Positions 10,452 to 20,701 of a stretch of DNA of 64,000 nucleotides are shown one piece after another. Within the stretch, counting starts at the first letter, position 1; each line of letters opens with the position of its first letter. This DNA is from Vanrija pseudolonga (taxonomy: Eukaryota > Basidiomycota > Tremellomycetes > Trichosporonales > Trichosporonaceae): contig NC_085850.1 in NCBI RefSeq assembly GCF_020906515.1, positions 2,294,001-2,358,000 on the forward strand, written 5' to 3'. Below the pieces are notes generated by a model. It saw nothing but the letters and a program-made list of their open reading frames with translations, had not been told where the DNA came from and made no database searches. The position numbers and the translations under genes were made by a program.

Positions 10452-12868
10452 CTACACGGGGAAGGACGAAAAGTCAAAGTCCAACCCTAGATCGTTCCAC
10501 AGAAATGGGCCGGCGGCTGTCCCGCCAGTAAAGTCGACTTGGGCACCGCCCTCCGTGTCGGCGACCAGCGGCTCGGGGAAAACGACACTTGTTGCTGAGG
10601 GTGTGGCCACCTCGATTTCTGGGGTGGTGTCAGTGGGCTGGCTCTTGAGACGACGGTGCCGAGACAGGCCCCGGGTGGTTCAGTTGGCCAATCGCCGGCC
10701 CACCACCGGTGGCATTACTCCGACCCAACTCACCATACACTCTCGCCGCGGCGCCGAACCCCGCAGCAAGCTCACCACACACGGGCCAGGTGGGCTCGTG
10801 CTTGTCGAGCGCATCGACGAGCATCTGGAAAAGCTTCGGAGCTTCATGCACATGGAACTCGCCGGCCTCGTGACAGAGAATCAAGAGTTGCCCGCACACG
10901 ACCAACCGCTGGACCTGCGGCCACGACGGGTGGAGCTGGTGCGTCGCAATGAGCTCGGCGTAGGTGTAGAGCGTCTGCGTCACCGCGCGGGCTATTGTGG
11001 CGTAGGCTAGCGGCGCTGTTTGAGGGTTGGCCAGATGGGGCGTGTACAAAAGGACCCGGAGCCTTGGCCGTGGTTTAGTGTCGTTCCAGCCAAGCTGTAA
11101 AGACCCGCGCCACCGCCTTGGACTCACCAGTTGTAACGGAACTCGGCCCAGGCAATCTTGAAGCGCGGCGAGTCGAGATCCTTGTTGTGGCGCAGCTCGC
11201 GCAGGTGCGGCATCCACATGGCCTCGGTCGCCGTCACATACTCCATGTTGGTAATGTCGATAGTCCGGTCCGCGTAGTCGGCGAGGTACCGCGCGGTGAA
11301 GACTGAGGGCCGGGAGCGCACCTCGTTCATGAGCGTCACCGGCGGGGTTGGGTCGACGTCAATATCGATAAGTGGCAGACATGGTCTCAGGTCCGTGAGC
11401 GAGGCGCGGAATAGATCGGCGTAAAAGTATGCCGAGAAGAGCGTGCTGGCTTGTTCTTGTGGCTGGTAGAGCGTGGCAGTGGAGCGGTGGTGGAGCCCGA
11501 GTTCCTTGACCTGCCATGCGAGTTGGGAGAGGACGGTGCGGGTTTCTGCGGGTCCTCCGACGCCGAACGCGAAGGGCGAGAGGCAGAGGAGTGCGCCTGG
11601 GGGTGTTAGTGTGGGGCTGAGGCGGTGCGAGCGCGGAGGTGTGGGGCCGAGGAAGGGGAGGCAACTGTGGCAGGTGTGTTGTTGACAGAAGGCTGGGGAA
11701 GAGGCTGCCACTGTTCGAAGCCACTTCCCCCCCCCCCTCTCAAGCACTCATGCCAGCTAACAGCCCAACCCTCCCACATCTACTCACGCAAAGCAGTCGT
11801 ACTAGGCCGTCCCCACGCCCCGAGCGCATTACAAGCGAGGTGAAAGTACGTCAAGTCCTCGCGCGTGGGCTCGTTGGTGCCATTGTTCATGCTGGCCCGG
11901 ATCTGGGAGAAGCGGGACACACACAGCGTGGCGTAGATGAGCGCCGTCTGGTCGTCGGTCAGGCTGTTCGGCAGCGTCCGATACCGGCCATACAGGCTCA
12001 GCAGCCACGTGCGGTCAATGTTGAGGTGGTCGATCTGCATGAACTCCGACGAGACGACAAAGCCGTCCATCAGCGCGTCTTCAAACTGCTCGATTATTGG
12101 GGACGGTGGGAGCGGGGTCCCGGGCAGGTGGGTCACGCGCGAGTCGACCTTGAAGACTAGGGACGAGAGGGGGAGGTCTGGGATGTGAGCTGGGCTGCAA
12201 CGAGGTCGCGTGCTGAGGCCGAGGTGGGGCAGGTGGGTTCCACCGGTCGGCATACGACACCCAGCACCCCCCCACCCCCCGCCGCCCACGCCCACTCACT
12301 CTTCTGGTCGCACCACGCCCCCAACATCGCCTCGATATCATCCAGCGGGTTATGCCTTTCGTACAGCACATGCCCCTCAACGCTACGCACCGAGCCCGCG
12401 CTCGCCGGCGTCGCAGGCACCGCGGCCGCGCCATTCGACGGCGGGGTGAGCTTGCTCGCCGCGGGGGAGAGGTACGCCGGCGTCGAGTTGGCCGCGTGGT
12501 TCGGGTGGTACCTGTTTGTCGGCTGCAGCTCGGACACGGTAGCTGGTACGGGGTGGGCCTGCGCGAGGGCGAGCTTGGCTGAGAGGGCGCTGGGGTGCGT
12601 CAGCGGGTGTGGGCGGCGATAGATGACCTCGTCCTGAAGCTGCACGAAGAGAGCAAACACGCGACCCCACGACCACTTACCGCTTTGGCCGCGCCTTCAA
12701 CCTCACGGTACACTGGTGCCCCAGCCCGGCCTCACGACACGCCTCGCACGGCGGCGGGCCGACACAGCGTATCCGGCGCACGCGGCACGTCTCGCAGGCT
12801 TTCGAGGAGCGCTTCTGAGGCTGCTGCGTAGCCGCAGCGGGGGGCGAGTCGCTAGTGTCCTTTGGCAT
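10452..12868 (-). CDS. Zn(II)2Cys6 fungal transcription factor
   Basis: Six-exon model on the minus strand: 12868..12707, 12639..12300, 12177..11788, 11596..11128, 11062..10734, 10618..10452, giving about 618 residues. Exon 1 holds the binuclear zinc cluster (CETCRVRRIRC, then CEACREAGLGHQC), a DNA-binding domain found only in fungi. The middle (IEQFEDALMDGFVVSSEF, MNEVRSRPSVFTARYLADY) has the helical look of the fungal-specific regulatory domain. The last exon ends in an acidic, hydrophobic stretch (WNDLGLDFDFSSFPV) typical of an activation domain. Oddity: the best donor after the zinc cluster (GTAAGT near 12680) gives the wrong phase; only a GTGAGG donor directly after the last Cys codon keeps the frame. 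The target is unknown. Confidence 0.8.
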
Positions 12869-13797
12869 GGTCGTGGTTTTGAGAAGAGTAGAAGGAAGTA
12901 GGATACGTGCTGTGCTTGAGGATATTCACCGGCTTAGATTGACTCGGAGGAGAGGGGGTGTGGGGCGATGAGGGTGCGTCGAGGGGTCACGAGAGTGCTG
13001 CAGAGGCCGGAGACGCCGGCGAGTGCGTGCAGGGGGGGAAGTAGCCCGGGGCCGCAGGGTCGGGCCGACACCGGGCCGCGGTGGAGTGGAGCGCGATAAA
13101 CAGCCGCACTAGGCAGGGGGGATTAGGAAAAAGCGTAGCGCCATTAGAAACGGAGCGTAGGCGATTAGGCACAGCAGTCCTGCATGTAATATAAATATAG
13201 ACGGAGTCCACTCCGGTGATCGGTGACCGTCCGATCTGTGCGGCGCAGAGCACAGAACAAAGCTGGGCGCTGGGCGTTGCATGGGCACGACAGGACATGT
13301 GGCGGCGAGGACGTGGCCCGTGCTCGCGACGGCACGAGCGTTGATGAGCTAGCTGGTCCTATTGTTGCCAGCAGCAATGTCAACAAGCCTTGCCCCAGCG
13401 ATATCCAGCGACGCCAGCCCAACTTCCCGGCAAACTCCGCACCACTTCGCAGCGAGAAAGCTGCACTAACTCGCGCAGGGTGTTCCGTCGCACGTATGCA
13501 TGACCCAGTAGACTTAACCTCGCTTGTGGGTACATTCAACGCAACGTGCATAGACTTGCCCGCTGCTGCCGAACGACTTGCGTCTCTCGGCTTGCCTCTG
13601 CCGGGCGGCAACGCGCCTCGCGGCTGGTGCTTCCCGACTCGACCCGACCGGGCGTGATGTCATCGTCGCAAAGCGTTCGGTACATAAAAGTTGGACTCGG
13701 CGTAGTCAACACAACACAAGCAGCACCAGCAACACAAGCTACAGCACAACAACAGCAAGCCCACAGCACACACTACACCCCGAGCAGCCCCACCACG
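12869..13797. other. Divergent intergenic region
   Basis: The region holds the upstream sequences of the zinc-cluster regulator (-) and of the first copy of the tandem pair (+). A TACATAAAAG stretch at 13681 is a possible TATA element for the + gene. No gene is supported. Confidence 0.5.
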
Positions 13798-14523
13798 ATG
13801 CAGCGCGCCGCCGTCTCAACCCTAGCCATAGCCGGCCTCGGCACCGCGTACCTAACCTACGAGTCGCGCCGCCTCGCGCGCCTCTACCCCGTCCAAGGCG
13901 CGAAGAGCTACCACAGCACCGACGCGGTGCTCGCGGCTACGGACCTGCCAGAACGCATAAGGCGCAAGTTCGACCCCGCCTTAAACCACTACGTGTACGC
14001 GACCATCCCCCTCCCGCCAGCGGCAAAACGCATCGCGGCCAACCCGCTCGACAGCTTCGTGCGCGCATTCTACGAGACGTGGACGCTGCGCGTCGAGGCG
14101 TGGGCCGTGTCCAAGAGCGCGTATTACCTCGACCATGTGGCCAAGCTGCGCAAGACGGCGCCAGAACGTCTCGACGCGGTGTCCGCTTTCGGCAACAGTG
14201 AGGTCGGCCCCCACGCAGACTCGCACCCCGCGGCGATCGCCGCTGGCCTCTTTCCAGTCCTCCAGCGCGCGCCGAGCACAGTGGTATACTTCCTCATCCC
14301 GCCCCTCCGGCCACAACAAGCAATCGACGGCGGGTCGCAGGAGCTTGCTGCGGTGCCCGTGGGCAACTCGCTGGAACTGTCGTATGGCTGCGCGGTGGCC
14401 AAGGACCCCGAGGCGCCGTTTGCGCGACTGGCTTATGAGGGGCATTTGTTCTACATGCGCTTTTTGATCGATCGCGGGGCGAGGCGGTTGGAGCGGTGGA
14501 TCGCTGAGGATGCGAGGGCTTGA
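13798..14523 (+). CDS. Unrecognised protein with N-terminal membrane anchor, tandem copy 1
   Basis: Single exon, 241 residues. It begins with a short hydrophobic helix (MQRAAVSTLAIAGLGTAYL) followed by basic residues (ESRRLARLYP), which suggests an N-terminal anchor rather than a cleaved signal. The body has motifs shared with the next gene: YHSTDAVL, HYVYATIPLPPAAKRIAAN, VRAFYETWTLR, PAAIAAGLFPVL, QELAAVPV, LELSYGC, and a nearly identical end GHLFYMRFLIDRGARRLERW. I know no named family. The start is chosen because the paralogue begins at the same point and because the upstream part of the frame has no counterpart there. Membrane association is inference. Confidence 0.75.
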   Translation: MQRAAVSTLAIAGLGTAYLTYESRRLARLYPVQGAKSYHSTDAVLAATDLPERIRRKFDPALNHYVYATIPLPPAAKRIAANPLDSFVRAFYETWTLRVEAWAVSKSAYYLDHVAKLRKTAPERLDAVSAFGNSEVGPHADSHPAAIAAGLFPVLQRAPSTVVYFLIPPLRPQQAIDGGSQELAAVPVGNSLELSYGCAVAKDPEAPFARLAYEGHLFYMRFLIDRGARRLERWIAEDARA

Positions 14524-14911
14524 CGGGGTGGTTAGAGGTTAGAGGGTAGAGGATAGAGGATTAGAGCCTGTTGTACCATATGCAGCCCATCTCCAGTTGG
14601 CGCGACGATACCAGCCTGCCACCGAGGTGCCGCGGCCGTCCATCGCGCAACGACGTCCGCGGCGGAGCGACGACGAAATGCATGCCGCTGCTCGCGGGGA
14701 CGGCTCGCCGGTACCCGGCGCATCGTCGCCGTGCCGTAGCCGACGCGCGTTCGGCTTGGTCGTAGCGCCGACCCATCCCGAGGTTAGTGCCAATGACCTC
14801 ATGACCACAAGTATATCAGTTCGGCATGACGGGCGTCAACCGCACGCACAACAACACAACAACCCCACGCACACATTGACACGTTAACAACAGCAGCACC
14901 CCCAACACACG
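14524..14911. other. Spacer between tandem copies
   Basis: It holds the promoter of tandem copy 2, with an AGTATATCAG stretch near 14810 as a weak TATA candidate. No gene is seen. Confidence 0.5.
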
Positions 14912-15631
14912 ATGCACCGCGTCGCCATCACGTCCCTCGCTGTCGCAGCAGCAGGCACAGCATACATAGCCTACGAAGCGCGCCGCCTCGCGCACCTATA
15001 CCCGATCCAAGGCCCGCGGCCATACCACAGCACCCCCGCCGTGCTGGGGCGTACCAAGCTGCCGCCAACCCTCGAGGGCAACATCGACCCGCACATAAAC
15101 GACTACGTGTACGCCACTATTCCCCTACCACCGGCGGCAGGGACCATCGCGGCCAACGCGACCGACGCCTGGGTGCGCGCCTTCTACCAAACATGGACAT
15201 TACGCCTCGAAGCCGTCGTCGGCGGCCGGAGCGACTTCATCAAGACCCACTGCGCCGAGCTGCGCCAGACCAGTCCAGAACGCCTCGACGCGACCTCCGC
15301 CTTCGGCGAGGGCCGCGCCGTCGTCGACCGCCCCGCGCCGCCCGCGATCGCGGCCGGCCTCTTCCCCGTGCTTGAACGCGCCCCCAACCTCGTCGTATAC
15401 TTCCGTATCCCGAGCGGCGGCTTTCTCCTAGGTGGCACGCAGGAGCTTGCGGCTGTGCCGGTCGACGGGGGGCTGGAGCTGTCGTACGGGTGCACGATCG
15501 CGCCGAACCCCCACCGCGCGATGCCGGGGTGGGTGTACGCCGGGCATTTGTTCTACATGCGGTTTTTGGTGGACCGGGGCGCGCGGCGGCTTGAGCGGTG
15601 GATCGCGGAGGACGCGCGGGGGCGAGCCTAG
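14912..15631 (+). CDS. Unrecognised protein with N-terminal membrane anchor, tandem copy 2
   Basis: Single exon, 239 residues, clearly a duplicate of the preceding gene. It has the same anchor (MHRVAITSLAVAAAGTAYIA), the same EARRLAHLYPIQGPRPYHST region, DYVYATIPLPPAAGTIAAN, VRAFYQTWTLRLEA, PAIAAGLFPVLERAP and GHLFYMRFLVDRGARRLERW. The middle differs most (FIKTHCAELRQTSPERLDA against a related but altered stretch in copy 1), so the copies have had time to diverge while both frames stayed open. That argues both are functional. No family name or activity can be given. It ends 49 bases before the convergent dihydroorotate dehydrogenase gene. Confidence 0.75.
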   Translation: MHRVAITSLAVAAAGTAYIAYEARRLAHLYPIQGPRPYHSTPAVLGRTKLPPTLEGNIDPHINDYVYATIPLPPAAGTIAANATDAWVRAFYQTWTLRLEAVVGGRSDFIKTHCAELRQTSPERLDATSAFGEGRAVVDRPAPPAIAAGLFPVLERAPNLVVYFRIPSGGFLLGGTQELAAVPVDGGLELSYGCTIAPNPHRAMPGWVYAGHLFYMRFLVDRGARRLERWIAEDARGRA

Positions 15632-15680
15632 GGTCGGCCTACCCATGTACAATATGCATCTCGTGTAGCCCCTAGCCCAC

Positions 15681-16652
15681 CTACAACCTCGCGCGCGGCG
15701 CGAGGATCGCATCAAACACCGCCGGTCCGTGCCTCCCGAGCGCAGTAGCGACGCCGACAAACCGCGCGCCAGCGGCCCGCATGCGCGCGTAGCCAGCAGC
15801 ATCAGCCACGCCGCCGACGCCGACGAGGTCGACGTCTGCCAGGCCGGACGCGTCGAGCAGCCGGCGCAGGGTCGCGACGTTGCCTAGTGACAGCGGGTGG
15901 ATGGCAGGGCCGGCCATGCCGCCGAACCCGAGCTCTGGGAGGGCCGGGGCTTCGCCTTGCAGGACGAGACAGTTGCCGAGCGTGTTGGTGCTCGTGAGGA
16001 AGGACACCTTGTCGCGGTTCGCCGCGACGGCGGCCACGAGCATGGCGAACTGGTCCGCGTGGGTGTATGGCGGCGTCTTGAGCCCCACGGGTAGTGGCGG
16101 GTTCGAAGGGAACGCAGCGAGATAGTCTGCGAGTCCGGTAGCGTCGTACGCTGGTGGTGGGTGGCCGGGCACGTTGGGGCAGGACAGGTTGACCTCGATA
16201 GCCAAGGGCGCCTTGATGCGCGGCGCGGCGGCGAGGACCGCGCGGATGGCCGCGCCCGTGTCCTGCGGCGTGGAGCCAGTGACGCTGATCACGATGGGCT
16301 TGGGCTTGCGGCCTGCGGCAAGCGCTTCGTCGGCGAGCGTCGCCGCGAAGGAGAGATACTCTGCCAGCTTGATCGGGGACAGACCGAACGAGTTGAGCGA
16401 GGCAGAGTTCGAGTCGGCACTAGCAGGGAAGGACTGAGGGAAGACGCCGGTGACGGAGGAAGGGTGCGCCGGGTCGAAGAAGACAAACGTGTTGACCGCG
16501 TCGTCGTGCGGATACCCGTCGACCAGACTAGTGCGCGTGGTTATCGCGCCGGTCGAGGGGGAGGCGTAGAGTGCCCGCAGGTAGCTCAGGTCCGTGGCCC
16601 ATGGGCAGGCGGCGTTGAGCAGCGGCGGGTCGAGCGCGAGGCGGGGGGGCAT
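15681..16652 (-). CDS. URA1: Dihydroorotate dehydrogenase, class 1A (fumarate type)
   Basis: Single exon, 323 residues, the usual size for the soluble class 1A enzyme, which oxidises dihydroorotate to orotate with fumarate in pyrimidine synthesis. Seen in order: TTRTSLVDG near the N terminus, NSFGLSPIKLAEYLSF, AIEVNLSCPNVPG with the Asn and active-site Cys typical of class 1A, VGLKTPPYTHADQF, STNTLGNCLVL, FGGMAGPAIHPLSLGNV, and a C-terminal phosphate-binding region DLVGVGGVADAAGYARM. There is no mitochondrial leader or transmembrane segment, unlike the class 2 enzyme that most fungi use, so this is either the cytosolic route or a class 1A relative with altered specificity. It is convergent with the tandem-pair gene. 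Confidence 0.85.
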   Translation of the reverse strand: MPPRLALDPPLLNAACPWATDLSYLRALYASPSTGAITTRTSLVDGYPHDDAVNTFVFFDPAHPSSVTGVFPQSFPASADSNSASLNSFGLSPIKLAEYLSFAATLADEALAAGRKPKPIVISVTGSTPQDTGAAIRAVLAAAPRIKAPLAIEVNLSCPNVPGHPPPAYDATGLADYLAAFPSNPPLPVGLKTPPYTHADQFAMLVAAVAANRDKVSFLTSTNTLGNCLVLQGEAPALPELGFGGMAGPAIHPLSLGNVATLRRLLDASGLADVDLVGVGGVADAAGYARMRAAGARFVGVATALGRHGPAVFDAILAPRARL

Positions 16653-17051
16653 GGCGGGGAGTTGGGCGAGAGAGGAGGAAGGAAGGAAGAAAGACGACGG
16701 AGGGATCGAGTGCGATAAGGTGGTGGTGCGGGGGTGCCAAAATCCGCACCACCCGGTGGAGGTCAGTGCTCGTGCGAGCGGATGTTGTTGCCGACGAGCC
16801 GAATCCAGCCGACTGGCACTGCGCCGCCGACACCGGCACCGACACGACTTGCACGGGCCATCTTATGCAGAGGACAACTACAACACGCTCGCTACGACAT
16901 TAATCCCTCAGCTGTCCTCCTTGTCTTATTCTTCTTCTGTTGTCGGACTCGTAACGTGGCATGGAATTGGGGTGTGGGTGGGTGGCGGGGCCTCATGGCA
17001 GTGCGGCACCGCGGCCTCGGCTTGGCCGCCTTCGGCGGCCTCGCCTCGGGC
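16653..17051. other. Upstream region of dihydroorotate dehydrogenase
   Basis: It holds the promoter of the dihydroorotate dehydrogenase gene and the 3' flank of the UBA-like gene, both on the minus strand. No gene is seen. Confidence 0.5.
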
Positions 17052-17677
17052 CTACTTGACGTCGCGCGTCGACATGCGCTGAAGCGCAGCCGCGACCGAC
17101 GGACGGCGGAGCATCGCCCCCACCGAGCCACGACGCCTGTCCGTGGGCTCGGGGACGCCATCACCTCCGCGCGAGCGCACGCGGCCGAGCGCCTCGGCGA
17201 CGGAGCCGCGCCTGCCCTCGGAGATACGCACGTTCTCGCTCTCGCGCACGCAGATCGGGCAGTCGGGGTGGTTCCACGCGTCCTTGGAGCTGACGCTCAC
17301 GTTGGCCATGTGTGCCGAGTGCACGAGGCTCTCGGCCGCCGCCTTCTTGTTCCCGCGCGAAAGGTGCAGCTGGCGCTGGGCGAGATTACGGGGAAAGCCC
17401 ATGTTCACGAGCTCGTCAATGTCCTCGCTTGGCGGCTCGGGGACGACGGGGCGCTCGAGGATGTCGTGCGATACGCGGCGGACCCAGTTGCGGAAGCCGG
17501 GGGCCTTGAGGTCGGGGGAGGCTGGGGGAGTTAGCGAGCCTGCGAGCGGAGCGAGCGCGCGAGCGGGGCAGGGGCGGGTGGCAATGTCGACGAGCACAGC
17601 GTAGAGCAGCACGTGCCGACACCGAGTCGCGGCGTGGGAGCGTTGCAGCTCGACTTCATCCCGAAGACGGCCACCAT
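17052..17677 (-). CDS. Small protein with UBA-like stretch and CPIC motif
   Basis: Two-exon model, 17677..17623 and 17521..17052, joined by a 101-base intron whose 3' end (GCTAAC branch point, CCCCCAG) is good but whose donor (GTGTCG) is weak. This gives about 174 residues. Residues 50-80 read DIDELVNMGFPRNLAQRQL followed by NKKAAAESLV, the pattern of a ubiquitin-associated (UBA) domain with its conserved MGF loop. Next come HPDCPICVRESENV, which could bind a metal, and an Arg/Ser-rich tail. A role in ubiquitin binding is plausible. The 3' exon is secure. The start is not: no ATG lies upstream in the frame of the main exon, so the first exon is the best guess. Confidence 0.5.
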
Positions 17678-20080
17678 GGCCACCACACCGCCACAACCAC
17701 CCCAGACACTCGCCACCACTTTACTCAAACTCACACATGGTAGTAGTGTCTGTTGCGGTGATGGTAGTGGGAGTAGCAGTGATAGCAGTAGTACCGATAG
17801 TGCAGTGATGACAATGCGTGTGGGAGAGAAGTGGGCAGTCGCCACCGCCCGTGCGCCTTATCTACCATTCGTCGGCGTGACGGTTCCCAACACACCCCGA
17901 CCAACACCCCGCGTCATGCTCGCTCGCTCGCCCGCGGCAAAGGTCACGAGGCCAATGCCCCTCTGTGTGTGGCTTGGAAGCTTGGCAAGAGCCAAGAAGA
18001 GGGGGAGGTGGGCACGGAGGTTGGAGATCTGCGCCCCAGTCTGAGCCTCAGCCGTTACTCCAAGCTCCAAGAGTCTGGTGGCAAGTTCCTCGCCTCCTCG
18101 CCTGGTAACTGGGAGTTCCTCGCTGGCTTGGTCTCGTGGCCTGCTGACTCGAGTTGGCCGAATGGAGCGCCACCGTCACGTGTGGAACAAACCCTCTGCC
18201 ATTCCGCGGGGCGTGAAGGGGGGTAATAGTTGCACCGCACCCCGTGACCAAGTCTCGGCGCCAAGAAGTCTGGACTTGAGCGTTGTGCCTCTTGCCTCTA
18301 GGCAGCGCTTACCGGGCAGGCGCATAACTCTCGTCGCCGGGAAATCGCGCAGCTCCAGCAACGTCGCGCACGGCCGTGTCCGACGACGCGAAGGACTCGA
18401 GTCGATCGTCGTGTTTGAGGTGGCTTGGAGGAAGGAGGGAGGTGTTTGATGTGGCCGTACTGCCTGGGCTGGGCTGACGTCATGGTGACCGGGCAGTGAG
18501 TGATCCGCAGTGACAGTAACACCACAACAAGTGCAAGTATCGACGACGCGTCGGTGTATCAACAAAGCGATGCGAAGCGGTACATGCATCGTCTTGAGCG
18601 GTACATGCCGTCTCCCCTCGCCGCCAACGTCGGCATCGTCATCGTATCGCTTCCTCGCCCACGCCAGTATCGGCATAGCCACTGGCGCGCCGCGACTCTC
18701 CGACATCGGCCGGCCTTGTTGCCCTCCGCGGCGCCGATCCGCCTTGGCACACCGCCACCCGGCGCCGCGCCGTCTGGACTGTGCTGGAACGCACGTCGCG
18801 CGTCGATCCGGATAGCGACGGCCACAACCGGATCATTGCGAATCTGCGGGCGGGTGGGACGGGCGTGTGGTGATGGCGACGACGACGATGATCGGCGATT
18901 CAGCGGTCCGAGCTCCGCTCGCGTGAGGAAGAAGCCGACGTCCTCGGCTCCTCTCGCGGACGACTGACTGCATGCGGGCAGAGCTCTAGTGCTCTGGCTC
19001 CGGCTCTGTGCGCCCGGCGGCTCGACTGCACGGCGCACTACGCACCGCGTTCAGGACGCGCAGGACGGGGTTCCTATTTGGGGGTTGTCGCTGCTGCTGC
19101 TGCTCCTTCGGTGAGCTGGCTCTCCCACGCACAGACTTGGATTGCCACCCATCAGCCTCTGCCGCCTCGCGCCCGATTACAGCTCGCAGTCTGTGCAGAT
19201 TGCGATTTGCACCAAGTCATGCTTCCTTTGCGCGTCGCGAGATCGCACCAATGTCGCAGCAGCTCTGTCGCTACGCCGCCGCTGCGCTGCGCTACTCGCA
19301 CCGCGCTAGAAGCAATGCACGCGGCGCCTAGTCGCGTCTAATGAAGGCACCTTCGTTTTGCATTGGCACCAGCTCTGCGCCGGCTGCGCCATTTTCACGC
19401 AAAGCGGCGCCAGCAGCACCAGTGCCAGCCAAAACGAGGTGCTTGCTGCGTGCCTGGCCAGCCTGTCCTATTCTCGTGTCGATAAGCGAGCACCGCACAC
19501 AAACACGACGACAACAACAACAATGCACCTTCCCTCCCTCGCAACGACGACGACGACTGAAAGCGGTGCAGGGCGACTTGCGACGCGCGCCGCCTGCCAG
19601 TAGTCCGCCCGGCAGCGACCCGCACCCAACCCATGCAATTGGTACCGCTGGTGGTATGTGGGCGCTGGCGCTGAATTGCTCGCGCTCCCCAGGTGCTGCG
19701 CCGGCGAGTGCTCGCGCACGGGGCGGGGCGCAAGCACCGGGGCGCAACTACTTGCCCCGATGGGCAAACGTGCGCGTTCACATTCCGTGTGTGCCGCCGT
19801 CGGCGGGCGGGCAGCGGCGAGACGACGGACGGCGAGGGCACTGAAACACGCTGGCTAGCTGCTGGCTGGCTGCCTGGTGCTGGCACGACGCGTGAAACCG
19901 ACACACACAACACACCATCTGAGGCTATTTTCAGCCGGCACGCAACTGCACCGCGTCCAGGTGTCTCTCTTGACGACGAGAAAAAAAGGGGGGGCCAGAG
20001 TGCAGCAGCAGTGCACAGAGTATAAAGGCTAGCATGCACAAGCACACTGCAGCAACTACCCACTCACTAACAACCTCGAA
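17678..20080. other. Long gene-free region (2.4 kb) before the secreted-protein array
   Basis: I found no supported gene. Short frames on both strands overlap and show no domain, signal peptide or splice pairing. The last 60 bases hold the core promoter of the first array gene. Confidence 0.5.
20021..20028 (+). promoter_or_regulatory. TATA box of array gene 1
   Basis: TATAAAGG sits 60 bases before the ATG at 20081. The same spacing recurs in most array genes. Confidence 0.6.
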
Positions 20081-20701
20081 ATGCTCGCCCGCAACCTCCT
20101 CGTTCTGGCCGGTAAGTAGTCGCCCAGGTCTCGCCACTCGCACCACGGCCCGCTTCCTCGCCCCGCTCGCCGCTCACACCCACCCCAGCCGCCCTCGCCC
20201 CCGTCCTCGCGCAGGACGCCTCGGCCTCCGTCTCCTCCGTCTCGGCCTCGGAGGCGCCGTCTGGCAGCGCCAGCGCCTCGGTCACCGAAACGCACAGCGG
20301 CAGCGCCTCCAAGACGCCCAAGCCGAGCACGTCCAAGGCGCCCAAGTCGTCCAAGTCTGCGTCCGCCAGCGTCGCCGGCGCGTCGGGCTCGGCCGCGCCC
20401 CTGCCCTCCGCGGGCGTCACGTCGGCCGTCACCCCCGCCGCTGTGCCGTCCGGCACTGTTGCCGGCGCCAGCGCCGCTGGCGCGTCGGGCTCGGGCGGCG
20501 CGTCGGCCGTCGTCGGCTCTGGCTCGGCTTCGGGGTCGGCGTCGCACGCGCCCTCGGCTTCGGTAAGTGCTACCTACCACTGCTGTATCGTGCAGCCCCG
20601 CTCACACCACGCCCCAGACCAAGCCCTCGTCGGCCGGCCGTACCGTCGGCATCAGCGTCGGCGCGCTCGCCCTCGTCGCTGGCGCCGTCGCCCTCCTCTA
20701 A
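20081..20701 (+). CDS. Array gene 1: secreted Ser/Ala-rich protein with GPI-type tail, no cysteine core
   Basis: Three exons: 20081..20111, 20189..20562, 20618..20701, giving 162 residues. Exon 1 and the first codons of exon 2 encode a signal peptide (MLARNLLVLAALAPVLAQ), split by a phase-1 intron exactly as in the other array genes. The mature part is almost only Ser, Ala, Gly, Thr and Pro with a Lys-rich patch (SKTPKPSTSKAPKSSKS). The last exon starts TKPSSAGRT and ends in a hydrophobic tail (VGISVGALALVAGAVALL), the layout of a GPI-anchor signal. It has no cysteine, so it keeps the frame of the family (signal, stalk, anchor) without its core. It is probably a wall or surface protein. Confidence 0.8.
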
